From: Cyanosarcina radialis HA8281-LM2
GTDB taxonomy: Bacteria > Cyanobacteriota > Cyanobacteriia > Cyanobacteriales > CCAP-1448
NCBI GenBank assembly: GCA_019359615.1
Contig: JAHHHA010000041.1
Location: 1 to 53,853 of the forward strand
DNA: 53,853 nucleotides
Reading direction: 5' to 3'
Position numbers and translations under genes: made by a program
Shown here: piece by piece, positions 15,901 through 25,469 of the stretch
How positions within the stretch are numbered: the stretch's first letter is position 1
Layout: every line of letters begins with the position of its first letter
Notes under the pieces: model-generated
Told to the model about the DNA's origin: nothing
What the model saw: the letters and a program-made list of their open reading frames with translations, nothing else
The model's database searches: none

Positions 15901-18495
15901 TGGTTAGAACAAAACCGAACTCGCTTGCAGTTGCAGCGGCAAATCGAACAAGCGGCGAGCTTATGGAAACAAAGCGATCGCCAATCAGATTTTTTGTTGC
16001 GAGGGGTGCGCTTGGGAGAAGCCGAAGAGATTTATATCAAGCACACCGACGAATTATCTGACGACGTGCAGCTTTTTATTGAAGCTGGTTTAGCCGAAAG
16101 ACAACAGCAACAACTACAGGCAAAAAGAAGACTCAAACAAACCCAAACGGTGGCTATTGCCATGATTTTCCTTGGAGTGGCGGCTTCCGGCTTGGGAGGG
16201 TTAGCTTACCTGCAAGGACAAAAAGCCCAAATGAGCGAAATTGAGGCTTTAAATTCCTTGTCAGAAAGCCTCCTGCTATCTGACCAACAGCTTGAGTCTT
16301 TGGTAGCTAGTCTCAAAGCGGCACGACATCTTAGAGGCATGGGGGTATGGAATAAGTTTTTCCCATCTCAGTTACCTGTAGACCTGCAAAACAAAACCGC
16401 GATCGCTCTGGGGCAAGCCGTTTACGAAACTCAAGAGCGCAATCGCTTAGAAGGACATACTGCTTGGGTTACAAGCGTTAGTTTTAGTCCCGACGGTCAA
16501 ACTTTAGCCTCTGCTAGTAGCGACAGCACTATCAAACTCTGGCGACCGGATGGCACTTTGCTCAAAACCCTGCAAGGACATACTAAAGATGTTCATAGCG
16601 TCAGCTTTAGCCCCGACGGTCAACTTATTGCCTCTGCTAGTAGCGACAGCACCATTAAGCTGTGGCGGCCGGATGGCACTTTATGGAAAACTCTGACGGG
16701 ACATAAGAAAGTAGTTTGGAGCGTCATTTTCAGTGCTGACGGACAAACCATGGCTTCTTATAGTAGCGATCGCACTCTCAAGCTATGGAGTCGAGACGGC
16801 ACTTTGCTCAAAACCTTTTCCGGCCTGACCGATAAAGGGGTGAACACCATCAGATTTAGTCCCGACGGTCAAACCTTAGCGATAGGCATTCACGACGGTA
16901 CGATTCAACTTTGGAACCGCGATGGCGTTTTGCTCAAAACCCTGCGAAGACATCAAAGCGAAGTTAATAGCGTCAACTTTAGTCCTGATGGTAAGTTCTT
17001 AGCTTCAGGTGGCGAAGAGGGTACGGTGAAACTCTGGAATCTGGCCGATGGTAGTTCTAAGACTTTCACGCGACACGAGCGGGGCATTCACAGTCATAGA
17101 GGACCAGTGAAGTACGTTATTTTTAGTCCCGACGGGCAGATTATTGCTTCTGCTGGTGCTGACAAGCTGGTGCAAATCTGGAGTACGGATGGCTCGTTGC
17201 TGAAAACTATTGAGGGACACACTCAAGCGGTTAATAGCCTCAGTTTTAGTCCTGACGGCAAAACCTTAGCTTCGGCCAGCGACGATCGCACGGTGAGACT
17301 CTGGAAATTGGCTGAAATTTTGCCAAAAACGCTCTATGGGCATCGTTTTGATGTAGTTGGCCTCAGTTTCAGTCCCGATGGCAACACTTTAGCTTCTGCT
17401 AGCGAGGACATGACTATCAAACTTTGGGATCTCGATCGATCCTCGATCGGCGACTTACCAAGACAAAGAAGACGGGGACGCGGCGATGGCAGCGGGGGTG
17501 GAAATGGTAGCGGAGGCGGCCGGGAAAATTCCTTGCGCCAACTGCCAGCAGTCGCTAACGAGGAAACCAATTTTGCCGAAAATGCTGGGGTTAAAACCCT
17601 GACGGGACATACTTCTTGGCTGACTAAGGTGCGTTTTAGTCCCGACGGTCAAACTTTAGCTTCGGCTAGCGCCGACTACACGATTAAACTGTGGAACCGC
17701 GATGGTAAGTTGCTGCAAACCCTGAAAGGACATAGCAGTTGGGTTATCGATATTAGATTCAGCCCTGACGGTCAAACTCTAGCTTCGGCTGGGGGCGATC
17801 GCGCGATCCTACTCTGGAAGCGCGACCCCAAAACTGGTTTATTTTTAGAACGCCCCGATCGCACTCTCAAAGGACACGATAGTTGGGTGACTGGCGTTAG
17901 TTTTAGTCCGATTCCCCCAACCCCCCTTAATAAGGGGGGCGAAGGGGGGATCTTAGCTTCAGCAAGTGCTGACAGCGCTATCAAACTCTGGAACCTCAAA
18001 GGCGAACTTTTGAAAACGATTCCAGGACAAGGTGCTAGCGTTTGGAGTGTCAGTTTTAGTCCTGACGGACAGATGCTAGCTGCTGCCAATCAAGACAACA
18101 CCGTCAAACTTTGGAGTCGCGACGGTCAGTTGCTCAAAACTCTGGAAGGACATGAAGATCAAGTCAGTAGCGTCACCTTTAGTCCTGACGGCAAAACTTT
18201 AGCCTCTGTTAGCGATGACGACACCATTAAAATCTGGAGCGTTGACGGTCATTTGCTCAAAACCCTACAAGGACACGGCGGCAACGTTAGAAGTGTTGCC
18301 TTTAGTCCTGACGGCAAAACTATAGCCTCTGCTAGTAGCGATCGCACCATCAAACTCTGGAGCCTGCCAAACCTCGAACTCCAAACTATGGATCTCGATC
18401 TGCTGTTAGAAAGCGGTTGCCGCGAGGTGCGCGATTACCTCAAAACCAATCCAAATTTGAAAGCTAGCGATCGCCAAATCTGCGACGGCGAATAA
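12901..18495 (+). CDS. Caspase - STAND NTPase - WD40 repeat protein
   Basis: 1864 residues. (1) Residues about 20-310: caspase-like peptidase C14 domain with the dyad H106 ('FSGHG') and C157 ('DACHSGG'). (2) About 570-1000: nSTAND1-type NTPase beginning '[21 protein letters not shown]', with the P-loop 'GASGSGKSS' (G611-S619) and Walker B '[11 protein letters not shown]'. (3) A hydrophobic helix near 1085-1105 ('[20 protein letters not shown]') that may anchor it to a membrane. (4) From about 1183, fourteen WD40 repeats, enough for two seven-bladed propellers, with a Gly/Ser/Arg-rich linker after the eighth. STAND proteins are ligand-triggered oligomerising switches; the propellers would sense and the caspase would be the effector, as in programmed cell death or anti-phage immunity. 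The domain order is established; the trigger is inference. Tandem repeats have entered the frame near residues 678 and 940, and a palindromic repeat near residue 1673. Confidence 0.95.
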   Translation: MSPVSVRLGRSILDLETGQAAIWLLLIGVNHYEDSQLPSLRYSAFDCQGLAEALSTATQGFPQKQVTIHHDFALQPPRLETVRSSLKQIADLARPEDTVIFYFSGHGMLDPASQQVVLCLADTNSDRLLNTGLSLSELLQSLDSCQARDRLVCLDACHSGGMTLKGVGEAAIAGVGLSAAKSALGAGSTMQQGSRGQQLVQARDLTTQLNPTHELVQALQQQAVKSKGFYALLSCDEGQQSWEFRELGHGVFTYYLMRGLQGEAADDRGVIDADRLYEYVYYQTLAYIDKTNQQLRLINQQKSSRGEIQLHPEYPLQTPKRIVEGVGKLVVGIRSELDLETAYPRQALILDGFNSTQSVCLSKLLGVSGGFELEYWCPSSKSTTEIDKAIANCWQKVESAWEKSPGSSIAQETATLLVYVRAAIEETPTGEPILVLGEETRLSRSWWRQQLRQLKNAQQIVILDCPDGTSLQDWVEDLQLESEAGQCIIAAASPANAPERFAQAVVNTLAAANTSSGLSVAGWITQLQVEMADTGIPLYIWLSGTQGAIEVWPSKAAKSFKFKTGFDLGICPYKGLKAFREEDAQYFYGRETLTPQLIDLVGKRSLVAVLGASGSGKSSIVQAGLVAQLRQGQQLPNSDKWLIETLRPGSRPLETLSRRLSAKEQRTRETRELRDIHSSPSPHLPISPSPHPPHLILEGMLYQGVEGFVYWLRSRPEPAVVLVIDQFEELFTLASAADREKFLELLLGALEFAKDKFKLVITLRADFIAPCLEIPLIAAALQDSSLLLPPQLTTEDYRRVIVHPAETVGLRVEPELVEVLLQQLERSAGDLPLLEFVLEQLWEHRVNGELTLPSYLQQIGGLKGALERKAQAVYDSLDPEAQACAQWIFLSLTQLGDNTEDTRRRVLKSDLVVPKYPAPLVERTLSALIEAKLVVINWEEGEMERWGDGKMGREGAGEQGSRGAFFTPHSTLNTQHSTLPPVTVEVIHEILIRHWSTLRWWLEQNRTRLQLQRQIEQAASLWKQSDRQSDFLLRGVRLGEAEEIYIKHTDELSDDVQLFIEAGLAERQQQQLQAKRRLKQTQTVAIAMIFLGVAASGLGGLAYLQGQKAQMSEIEALNSLSESLLLSDQQLESLVASLKAARHLRGMGVWNKFFPSQLPVDLQNKTAIALGQAVYETQERNRLEGHTAWVTSVSFSPDGQTLASASSDSTIKLWRPDGTLLKTLQGHTKDVHSVSFSPDGQLIASASSDSTIKLWRPDGTLWKTLTGHKKVVWSVIFSADGQTMASYSSDRTLKLWSRDGTLLKTFSGLTDKGVNTIRFSPDGQTLAIGIHDGTIQLWNRDGVLLKTLRRHQSEVNSVNFSPDGKFLASGGEEGTVKLWNLADGSSKTFTRHERGIHSHRGPVKYVIFSPDGQIIASAGADKLVQIWSTDGSLLKTIEGHTQAVNSLSFSPDGKTLASASDDRTVRLWKLAEILPKTLYGHRFDVVGLSFSPDGNTLASASEDMTIKLWDLDRSSIGDLPRQRRRGRGDGSGGGNGSGGGRENSLRQLPAVANEETNFAENAGVKTLTGHTSWLTKVRFSPDGQTLASASADYTIKLWNRDGKLLQTLKGHSSWVIDIRFSPDGQTLASAGGDRAILLWKRDPKTGLFLERPDRTLKGHDSWVTGVSFSPIPPTPLNKGGEGGILASASADSAIKLWNLKGELLKTIPGQGASVWSVSFSPDGQMLAAANQDNTVKLWSRDGQLLKTLEGHEDQVSSVTFSPDGKTLASVSDDDTIKIWSVDGHLLKTLQGHGGNVRSVAFSPDGKTIASASSDRTIKLWSLPNLELQTMDLDLLLESGCREVRDYLKTNPNLKASDRQICDGE
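14935..14977 (+). repeat. ATCTCCCC repeat inside coding frame
   Basis: About five copies of the octamer lie in-frame in the NTPase domain between the P-loop and Walker B, giving '[15 protein letters not shown]'. The repeat is the same as at 43-133. The reading frame is kept. Confidence 0.9.
15715..15840 (+). repeat. Composite tandem repeats inside coding frame
   Basis: Reverse-complement octamer copies (GGGGAGAT type) followed by GGGGAGCA and then heptamer ACTCAAC copies (about 15797-15832), all translated as roughly 40 low-complexity residues ('[13 protein letters not shown]', '[11 protein letters not shown]') near residue 940 between two helical parts of the STAND region. Confidence 0.9.
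17910..17951 (+). repeat. Palindromic repeat inserted in a WD40 blade
   Basis: Blade 11 reads '[22 protein letters not shown]' where the other blades read '[12 protein letters not shown]'. The extra bases contain CCCCCCTTA (17921-17929) and TAAGGGGGG (17931-17939), the same kind of palindrome as the intergenic one at 12245-12260. Net insertion is 30 bases, in frame. Confidence 0.85.
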
Positions 18496-18573
18496 CCGAG
18501 TTATGGCGATGTCCGATGCCCCATGCCCTGCCTCGAACTCGATCGTTAACGAAAGCCTACCTACTTAGAATTT

Positions 18574-19809
18574 CTAATTTAGAATCTCCTCAAACAGAGA
18601 TAAGTAACGACGCGCTTGTAGCTCTAAAGTAAATTCTTTTTCAGTTTGTTCGCGAGCATTGAAACGCAATTTTTGCAGTCGATCGCTATCTGCTAGTACC
18701 CATGCTATCCCTGCTGCTAAATCTTCAGTTTCAAACGGACGAGCAAGATAGCCAGTTTCTTGATGCCTCACAATATCCTTTAAGCCATTAGCATTAAAGG
18801 CAACTACTGGCGTACCACAAGCCAGAGACTCAGTAGCCGTCTGTCCGAACGCTTCTTGGATTGATGGTACTACCATGACATCTGCGGCTGAATATACTAG
18901 TGCCAGGGTAATTTCGTCATGAAATCGACCTAAAAAATGAGATTTCAATTCTAAATCGGTTTCCCGATCGCCTTGAGACGTACCAAAGATCGCTAGCTCG
19001 ATTTGGCCTTGCCATGAACTCTGACTGAGTTTTTTTAAGGCAGCCCGCAGCAAATGCCAGCCTTTTCTAGAATTGAAGAAAGTACCGCTATCTGCTCCAA
19101 ATAGCACTAGCTGTTTGTCTTGAGGTAAATTGAGGATTTGACGGGCGAGATGTCGGGCAATAGGTTGGTAGATTTGGGTATTCAAACCGTGAGGAATGAC
19201 CTCGATTCTGGAATCTTTCAACAAAGAGCTAGATCGGGCAAGTTCTGCCAGCCAATAACTGGGAGAAATAATAGTTAAATTTAACTGCTGGTAAGCCTTG
19301 GCTTTTCGTCGCCAGCCCCAATAAGATAGATCCCATTGGCGCTGGCTTTGCAGTCGAGGACACTTACCGCAGGAATTAGTATAGCGATCGCACTCTTGAG
19401 GATAGTGGCACCCCCCCGTAAACGCCCACAGATCGTGCAGCGTCCAGACCAAAGGCTTATTCAGTTTGGCCAGAGTTTCAATTTGCACGAAACCATTACC
19501 AATCCACTGCGGGCTAATTACATCAGGATTTAACTTGGCAACTGCGGGAGCGATCGCATCTGGGAACCACTGAGATGAAAACATAGTGCGATCCCGATGG
19601 GGGTAAAGCTGGAGGGGCAATGTATTAGCAGTCGGTCCTAACTTAGTTATCGGTGACTTCTGAGCGATTACGGTCGGATCGGTACTCATCTTGGCCCGCA
19701 CCAACATTTGCGAAGGTACGCCGATCGAGCGCAAGCCCTCGTGCAATCTATAAGAAGCACGCGCTGCGCCACCTTTAATGTCAGAGGTACTCAGTAGCAA
19801 AGGTTTCAT
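18574..19809 (-). CDS. Family 4 glycosyltransferase
   Basis: 411 residues from the ATG at 19809. The frame is open to 19971, but family members begin 'MKPLLLSTSDIKGGAARA', so the upstream 54 codons are probably not translated. A GT-B enzyme: an N-terminal domain with a glycine-rich acceptor loop ('GGAARASYRLHEGL'), a cysteine-rich insert ('GGCHYPQECDRYTNSCGKCP') typical of colanic-acid-type GT4 enzymes, and a C-terminal donor domain with the E-x7-E pair in 'EAFGQTATESLACGTPVVAF'. It would transfer a sugar from a nucleotide donor during exopolysaccharide synthesis in the cytoplasm. It points away from the other cluster genes. Confidence 0.9.
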   Translation of the reverse strand: MKPLLLSTSDIKGGAARASYRLHEGLRSIGVPSQMLVRAKMSTDPTVIAQKSPITKLGPTANTLPLQLYPHRDRTMFSSQWFPDAIAPAVAKLNPDVISPQWIGNGFVQIETLAKLNKPLVWTLHDLWAFTGGCHYPQECDRYTNSCGKCPRLQSQRQWDLSYWGWRRKAKAYQQLNLTIISPSYWLAELARSSSLLKDSRIEVIPHGLNTQIYQPIARHLARQILNLPQDKQLVLFGADSGTFFNSRKGWHLLRAALKKLSQSSWQGQIELAIFGTSQGDRETDLELKSHFLGRFHDEITLALVYSAADVMVVPSIQEAFGQTATESLACGTPVVAFNANGLKDIVRHQETGYLARPFETEDLAAGIAWVLADSDRLQKLRFNAREQTEKEFTLELQARRYLSLFEEILN

Positions 19810-20004
19810 CTTCAAGGTGTCAAGAAATATGCTACAGCTTACCAAACTTGGTTCGAGTTCGAGACAAATCCAAGTAGCTGATAGATGGCATCTATTACTG
19901 GAGGCGAATGCGGTTGCGATCGACCCGATTAAGCCATACAACAACGATCGACAATCAACGATTGCCAGCAATGGCGATCGTGCTAAGCTATATTAATGCT
20001 ATTA

Positions 20005-20077
20005 GGGCATGTAGCTCAGTGGATAGAGCATCAGATTCCGGTTCTGAGGGTCGGGGGTTCGAATCCCTCCATGCTCG
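20005..20077 (+). tRNA. trnR-CCG: tRNA-Arg (anticodon CCG)
   Basis: 73 bases with a full cloverleaf: acceptor GGGCATG/CATGCTC (one G-T pair), D-stem GCTC/GAGC, anticodon stem TCAGA/TCTGA around loop TTCCGGT (anticodon CCG at 20038-20040), T-stem GGGGG/CCCTC around TTCGAAT, discriminator G. No CCA is encoded. tRNA-Arg genes are common integration sites, but no duplicated 3' end is seen nearby. Confidence 0.97.
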
Positions 20078-20601
20078 TTGAAGTAGCTGCCAAAAGGGTA
20101 GCAAGCGATCGCGTGCCGATCGCTTTAAAGCTTTTGAGTTTTGCACTAGGAACTAATCCCAATTCTCATTAGTCGTTGGAGACATGAGTGGCTCCACTTG
20201 AGATCGATCGAGAAATACTTTTATTGCTCGCTGGCGATAAATCTTTCGATTCCTGCGGAAGTTTCAGGAAATTTCGTGCTGTCTGATGTAGATAAAGATC
20301 TAGACAATCGCGATCGCGGAGCGGCAAACAGTTCTCGATCGCGCTCTAAGCCCGTTCCCAATTGAGATTCAAGCTAAAAATACAACTTTTATGGTTTTTG
20401 ATGTTAGTTCGCTAGTTGGCATGGGTACTCTCTAGATAAGTTGCCAAAAAAAGCTTCTAACTATGGTTATGGCATAGCTTGTCGTTTGACTAACCGAAGT
20501 CGATGTTTGAAAAGTTAAAAAAGTATATGCTTTTTTAGCTATCATAGGTAATAACCCCTATTCGCAACTTTGTCACCGAGTCCCCAAGCAGGTTTTTTAG
20601 T
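20078..20601. other. 520-base gap between tRNA-Arg and GT4 gene
   Basis: No coding frame is seen. HIP1-like sites occur, and an AAAAAAG/CTTTTTT hairpin (20517-20536) lies 65 bases ahead of the glycosyltransferase. The promoter of the exopolysaccharide genes should be here, but I cannot pick a convincing -35/-10 pair. Confidence 0.4.
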
Positions 20602-21720
20602 ATGAAAATAGCGCTCGTCCACGACTATTTGACTCAGCGAGGTGGGGCTGAACGGGTATTTCAACTGCTCTGTCAGCACTTTCCCGATGCCGACATTTTT
20701 ACATCTCTATACGATCGAGAGCGGACAGTCGATCTGGGCGATCGCGTCGTTCATACCACCATGCTGCAACACATTCCAGGGGCAAGCGATCGTTTTCGGC
20801 TCTTAGCACCTCTTTACTATCCAGTCTTTCGGACTTTGGATTTGCGCGACTACGACTTGATTATCAGTAGCAGCAGCAGTTTTGCCAAAGCCGTGCGGAA
20901 AAAACCCACAGCTACCCATATCTGTTTTTGCCACAACGTCACTCGCTTCTTGTGGGATAGCGAAACCTATTTGGAAGAGTACAAACAATACCAGCAATTA
21001 GCACCCTTACTGTCCAAAATCTTCCAGGCGATGAGGCAAGCAGATAAAGCTTACGCCCAAGAACCCGATATATATATTGCCAACTCCAGCGTCGTCGCCG
21101 ATCGGATTCGCAAATTCTACAACCGAGATGCGATGGTGATTAACTATCCGATCGACGACAGCCAATTTATTTTTTCGGCTCAAAAAGATAACTTTTGCCT
21201 CGCCATCTCTCGCATCCTCAGCTACAAACGGATAGATTTAACCGTCAAAGCCTTCAAGGAACTGGGATGGCCGCTGCTAATTGCTGGCGACGGGCCGGAG
21301 CGGCAGCGCTTGCAAATGGAAGCAGGCAATGCCAAAAATATTCAGTTCCTCGGAGAAGTCAGCGACGAAAAACGCCGCGAGTTGTTATCTAGCGCTAGTT
21401 CTGTGATAGTGACGGCTTTAGAAGATTATGGATTAGTCCCGATCGAAGCTAATGCCAGCGGTACGCCAGTAGTGGCCTATGGAGAAGGCGGAGTCAGAGA
21501 TACTCAGGTTGACGGTAAAACCGGAGTGCTATTTCGCCCTCAAAACGCCGATGCTCTGCGAGACGCTCTCCTCAAAACCCAAGAAATTAAATGGGACTAC
21601 AGAAGTATCAGGCAGCACGCGTTAAACAACTTCTCCCAAAGAGTCTTTTTTAACCAAGTCGATCGATTAATCGAGCAAGTAGTTGGCTTAAATTTCAGCC
21701 AGTTAGTTTCTTCTGTTTAG
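20602..21720 (+). CDS. Family 4 glycosyltransferase
   Basis: 372 residues, full length for GT4. Start 'MKIALVHDYLTQRGGAERVF' is family-typical, with the Gly-Gly-Ala-Glu acceptor loop. The C-terminal donor domain has 'ISRILSYKRIDL', 'AGDGPERQRLQ' and the E-x7-E pair E274/E282 in 'EDYGLVPIEANASGTPVVAY'. A retaining sugar transferase for exopolysaccharide assembly; substrate not deducible. It is first in a four-gene plus-strand run (gaps of 20-30 bases) with the DUF4082 protein, the Tat-type protein and the Wzc-like kinase. Confidence 0.93.
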   Translation: MKIALVHDYLTQRGGAERVFQLLCQHFPDADIFTSLYDRERTVDLGDRVVHTTMLQHIPGASDRFRLLAPLYYPVFRTLDLRDYDLIISSSSSFAKAVRKKPTATHICFCHNVTRFLWDSETYLEEYKQYQQLAPLLSKIFQAMRQADKAYAQEPDIYIANSSVVADRIRKFYNRDAMVINYPIDDSQFIFSAQKDNFCLAISRILSYKRIDLTVKAFKELGWPLLIAGDGPERQRLQMEAGNAKNIQFLGEVSDEKRRELLSSASSVIVTALEDYGLVPIEANASGTPVVAYGEGGVRDTQVDGKTGVLFRPQNADALRDALLKTQEIKWDYRSIRQHALNNFSQRVFFNQVDRLIEQVVGLNFSQLVSSV

Positions 21721-21740
21721 ACCATTAGATACCTTGACAA

Positions 21741-24473
21741 ATGACTACCATATTTACTTCTCAAACACCCGTAACTCCCAATAAAACTGACGGCGTTTCC
21801 TACGAATTAGGGATGAAATTTCGCAGTAACACTGCTGGGAAAATTACCACCATTCGTCACTGGAAAAGCGCTGGCGAAGCCGGAACTCATATCGGCAAAA
21901 TCTGGACGACAAGCGGAACCCTATTGGGAAGTATTACTTTTACTAATGAGACGGCTTCTGGTTGGCAACAACAAACTTTCACTGCCGGATCGGAAATTGC
22001 CATTCAAGCTAACACGACTTATATCGTCTCGGTCAACTGCAACAGTCATTATCCCTTCACATCTAATGCCTTAGGTAGCTCTATAACCAACGGCGAGCTA
22101 ACTTCGATCGCAGGCAGTAATGGCGTATTTAGTGAGACTGCCAACACTTTCCCCACTAATTCTTACAACAATTCTAATTATTTCCGCGACATCGACTTTG
22201 TAGCTGCTGAAGTGCCTCCCCCTCCTCCTCCTCCGACCGGTTCGGGACAAACTCTCTTTACAACTCAAACGCCCAGCAGTCCCAATAAGACTGACGGCAC
22301 TCCTTATGAATTGGGCATGAAATTCCGCAGTGCTAAAGGCGGGCAGATTAACGCCGTTCGCTACTACAAACCGCCTAGCGAGACAGGAACTCATACTGGC
22401 AAAATCTGGACGGCAAGTGGGACTCTTCTAGGAAGCGTTACCTTCACCAATGAGACGGCTTCTGGCTGGCAAGAGCAAGCTTTAACCGCGCCAGTCAACA
22501 TTTTATCCAATACCACTTACGTGGTTTCGGTCAACGTCAACGCCTACTATCCCTTTACTCAGAGCGGATTAGCCAGTTCTATAACTAATGGAGATCTCAG
22601 TTCGGTAGCAGATGGTGGCAATGGGGTATATAACGTCAATGCCAATTCTTTCCCCAACAATTCTTATTTCAATAGCAACTATTTTCGCGATGTCAGGTTC
22701 TTGGCCGGCAGTAGCATCACTAAAGTTAGCGGCGACAGTCAAAACGGCGCTCAGGGTTCTACTTTGCCAGCCCCGTTGGTCGTGGAAGTCAAAAACAGTG
22801 CTGGCAATCCTCAATCTGGGGTAACGGTTAATTTTGCCGTTACTACTGGTAACGGTTCGGTATCTCCTAGCAGCGCGACGACGAATGCCAGCGGTCGAGC
22901 CAGCACGGTCTTGACTTTAGGCACGAGTGGGGGAGTAGTAGTAACTGCCACCGCCGCCAACATCGGCAGCGTTACCTTCAGTGCCACGACGACTCCAGCT
23001 AATGCCAATCCCATTTATATAGAAAACCAAAACCCCGGCACGACGGCGTGGAAGTTGGAAAACCGAGCTAGCGGCGAGATTGCTGGTTATGCCTCAGCTA
23101 CCAGCGTCAATAAAGGCGGGTCGTTAGAGATGAAGGTTTCTTTAGCCCAGTCCGGACAATTTACCGTCAACACCTACCGCCTGGGCTATTATGGCGGCAC
23201 GGGCGGGCGGTTAATGGCCAGCAGCGGCACGCTCAATGGCATCAGTCAAGCGGCTTGTACCATGAACCCCACCACCCGCTTGGTTGAATGTAATTGGTCT
23301 ACTTCTTACACGTTACAAGTGGGCAGTAACTGGACGAGCGGATTGTACGTGTCTAAACTGACCCACCAGGCAACTGGAAAGATAGCCCACATCTGGTTTG
23401 TAGTGCGCGACGATAGTAGCACTGCCGACATTCTGTTCCAAAGCAGCGTTTCTACCGTCCTCGCTTACAGCACTTATGGCGGGCACAGCCTGTATAACTT
23501 TAACAGCGTTGGCGGCCAGCGAGCTTACAAGGTTTCCTACGATCGCCCCTACTCGCAAGCCTCATTCGAGGAGTCTTACGAAGCTGATACTCCCCTGCGA
23601 TGGGAATACAATATGGTGCGGTGGCTGGAATCTCAAGGTTACAACGTAACTTACACCGACAACATGCAGGTTCATACCAACGGACAAAGATTGCTCAACT
23701 ACAAAGTCTTTCTGTCTGTAGGTCACGATGAATACTGGTCTACAGAAATCCGCAATGCCGTCGAAAATGCCCGCAATAACGGCGTTCACCTGGGATTTTT
23801 CTCTGCTAATACCGCCTATTGGCGAGTGAGATTTGAAAATTCTACTGCTAATGCCGGAGCGATCCGAGCCAATCGGGTAATGGCTTGTTACAAGCAAGAT
23901 TGGCAATCAGATCCGGTCGCCCAGCAGCAGGGTTCGTCAGCCGCCACTAATAAATTCCGCAGCGTCCAGAACCAACGACCGGAAAACGCCTTGTTAGGAG
24001 TGATGTACGGTAGCGATACCGCAAATATTTACGGCGGTTATAACTTTATCGTTACCAACGCCAGCGATCCTTACTACGCCAACACGGGGCTGCAAAATGG
24101 AGACAGTCTGGGTCTGTTAGTCGGCTACGAATGGGATTTTCGCGTTAATAATGGGGCTGCTCCTGCTGGACTGGTCACTTTAGCTCAATCGACAGTTGTG
24201 CCTGCGGGTACGTTACCAACTTTTGACGAACCGCCTGGAGAGCGCGCTCTTCCCACCAACCAAGATTTCACCAAATCCCATGCCGTGCGCTATACGGCTA
24301 GTAGTGGGGCTAAAGTCTTTGCCTCTGGCACCATTCAGTGGGCGTGGGGTTTAGATAGCGATGATGTCAGTCCGGCTAGAGAAGATAATCGCGTCAAACA
24401 GATTACGGTCAACATCTTGGCCGGTATGGGAGCTAGACCCATTAATCCAGATGCTTTCCTCATCGTCCCCTAA
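21741..24473 (+). CDS. DUF4082 x2 - Ig-like - DMF-lyase-like domain protein
   Basis: 910 residues. (1) Two related DUF4082 domains (about 2-155 and 168-318) sharing 'PNKTDG..YELGMKFRS' and 'FTNETASGWQ', joined by a Pro-rich linker. (2) A bacterial Ig-like/invasin domain (about 323-420, 'SGVTVNFAVTTGNGSVSPSSATT'). (3) A large C-terminal domain (about 425-905) resembling the N,N-dimethylformamidase beta-subunit family: 'YRLGYYGGTGGRLM', 'YDRPYS', 'FLSVGHDEYWS', 'NTAYWRVRFE'. DUF4082 domains often accompany surface or carbohydrate-active proteins. No N-terminal signal peptide is visible, which is odd for a protein built of extracellular modules. Context suggests export or modification of polysaccharide; no reaction is established for this arrangement. 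Confidence 0.85.
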   Translation: MTTIFTSQTPVTPNKTDGVSYELGMKFRSNTAGKITTIRHWKSAGEAGTHIGKIWTTSGTLLGSITFTNETASGWQQQTFTAGSEIAIQANTTYIVSVNCNSHYPFTSNALGSSITNGELTSIAGSNGVFSETANTFPTNSYNNSNYFRDIDFVAAEVPPPPPPPTGSGQTLFTTQTPSSPNKTDGTPYELGMKFRSAKGGQINAVRYYKPPSETGTHTGKIWTASGTLLGSVTFTNETASGWQEQALTAPVNILSNTTYVVSVNVNAYYPFTQSGLASSITNGDLSSVADGGNGVYNVNANSFPNNSYFNSNYFRDVRFLAGSSITKVSGDSQNGAQGSTLPAPLVVEVKNSAGNPQSGVTVNFAVTTGNGSVSPSSATTNASGRASTVLTLGTSGGVVVTATAANIGSVTFSATTTPANANPIYIENQNPGTTAWKLENRASGEIAGYASATSVNKGGSLEMKVSLAQSGQFTVNTYRLGYYGGTGGRLMASSGTLNGISQAACTMNPTTRLVECNWSTSYTLQVGSNWTSGLYVSKLTHQATGKIAHIWFVVRDDSSTADILFQSSVSTVLAYSTYGGHSLYNFNSVGGQRAYKVSYDRPYSQASFEESYEADTPLRWEYNMVRWLESQGYNVTYTDNMQVHTNGQRLLNYKVFLSVGHDEYWSTEIRNAVENARNNGVHLGFFSANTAYWRVRFENSTANAGAIRANRVMACYKQDWQSDPVAQQQGSSAATNKFRSVQNQRPENALLGVMYGSDTANIYGGYNFIVTNASDPYYANTGLQNGDSLGLLVGYEWDFRVNNGAAPAGLVTLAQSTVVPAGTLPTFDEPPGERALPTNQDFTKSHAVRYTASSGAKVFASGTIQWAWGLDSDDVSPAREDNRVKQITVNILAGMGARPINPDAFLIVP

Positions 24474-24502
24474 CTAGATAAAGATCGCGCAGGAGTGCAA
24501 AA

Positions 24503-25450
24503 ATGACAAAATTCAAACGCCGCAAATTCGGTCAGTTGGTAGTTGCCAGTTTGACCGCCACTTCTCTGGCTGGAGTAGCCACTAAGGGAACTACCCAGCC
24601 ATCGGAGATTTTGGTCGGGGTGAGTCAGGGGAAAGCCGATCCGCAAAACCCCGAAGATGAAACGGCCTCAGTCGGACTGACTATTGCCGAACCCACGACC
24701 GGGAAAGTCCTCTCTCAAGCCGACATCTCGCCCAAGCAGGTGAGCAATCCATCGCCCACCCTGAAAGCTAATCGCGCCTTTTATGTTGGCGACCAACATC
24801 GAGTATCGGATATCACCGTGCAAAAAAATGGAACGGTGGTGGTGGCTACGGTCAGCCACACCAGAACTGGGTGTTTCAATAAATTGCTCTTGACCAACAG
24901 TCGCTCTCCGCAAAAGTCTAGGGCGGTGAAAGTCTTAAATTTGAAGAGTCCAGACCATACGATCGAAAGTTTGCTATCTCTTTCCGAGAAGCAAATAATC
25001 TGTACGATCGGCAATAATGGTATCCCTCCGTTTAAGCTGGCGATTATCGACCCGCAAACTGGCAAAGTTCGTTCTGGCAAGGAGCTATCCCTGCCGACAT
25101 TGCCAGAGCGGGTGCGATTTGCTAACCTCTGTCAAACGCCAGATGGATACATTTACGCCACTCAAATCGACTCCGACGGCATTCCGATTTTGGTGCGGAT
25201 GGATCTAGAGGACAAAGCGGGAGTTACAGGTGAGGTTAAGATCCAGCAAGTAGCTCAATTAACCTTTAGGGGTCAACTTCTCAGCAACGATCTTAAGAGC
25301 TTGACTTCTTCGTCTTCCGGTCAACTGTATGCAGTCGCGACGATCGATAATGGAGAGAGCAACACTCTGTTCTCGATCGATGCCCAGACTGGCAAAATGA
25401 CCAGAGTTGCCGATGAGTTTGCGGCTGAAAAGATCGTGATTAGCGGTTAG
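24503..25450 (+). CDS. Tat-type exported beta-propeller-like protein, unknown function
   Basis: 315 residues, preceded by a good ribosome binding site (AGGAG, 24491-24495). The start 'MTKFKRRKFGQLVVASLTATSLAG' has a twin-arginine motif (RRKFGQL) and hydrophobic core, so export through Tat is likely. The remainder is strand-rich with blade-like repeats ('GQLYAVATIDNGESNTLFSIDAQTGKMTRV', in part), consistent with a beta-propeller. No family name is recognised. It lies 29 bases after the DUF4082 gene and 20 bases before the Wzc-like kinase. Confidence 0.7.
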   Translation: MTKFKRRKFGQLVVASLTATSLAGVATKGTTQPSEILVGVSQGKADPQNPEDETASVGLTIAEPTTGKVLSQADISPKQVSNPSPTLKANRAFYVGDQHRVSDITVQKNGTVVVATVSHTRTGCFNKLLLTNSRSPQKSRAVKVLNLKSPDHTIESLLSLSEKQIICTIGNNGIPPFKLAIIDPQTGKVRSGKELSLPTLPERVRFANLCQTPDGYIYATQIDSDGIPILVRMDLEDKAGVTGEVKIQQVAQLTFRGQLLSNDLKSLTSSSSGQLYAVATIDNGESNTLFSIDAQTGKMTRVADEFAAEKIVISG

Positions 25451-25469
25451 GTAGAAAGGCGATCGCTGC

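Noticed and set aside
19810-19971. A 54-residue N-terminal extension of the GT4 glycosyltransferase.
   Set aside because: Its sequence is unlike the family start and it reads into the tRNA-proximal gap; ATG 19809 gives the typical N-terminus.
20005-20077. An integrated element at the tRNA-Arg gene.
   Set aside because: No integrase gene and no repeated tRNA 3' end occur within the window.
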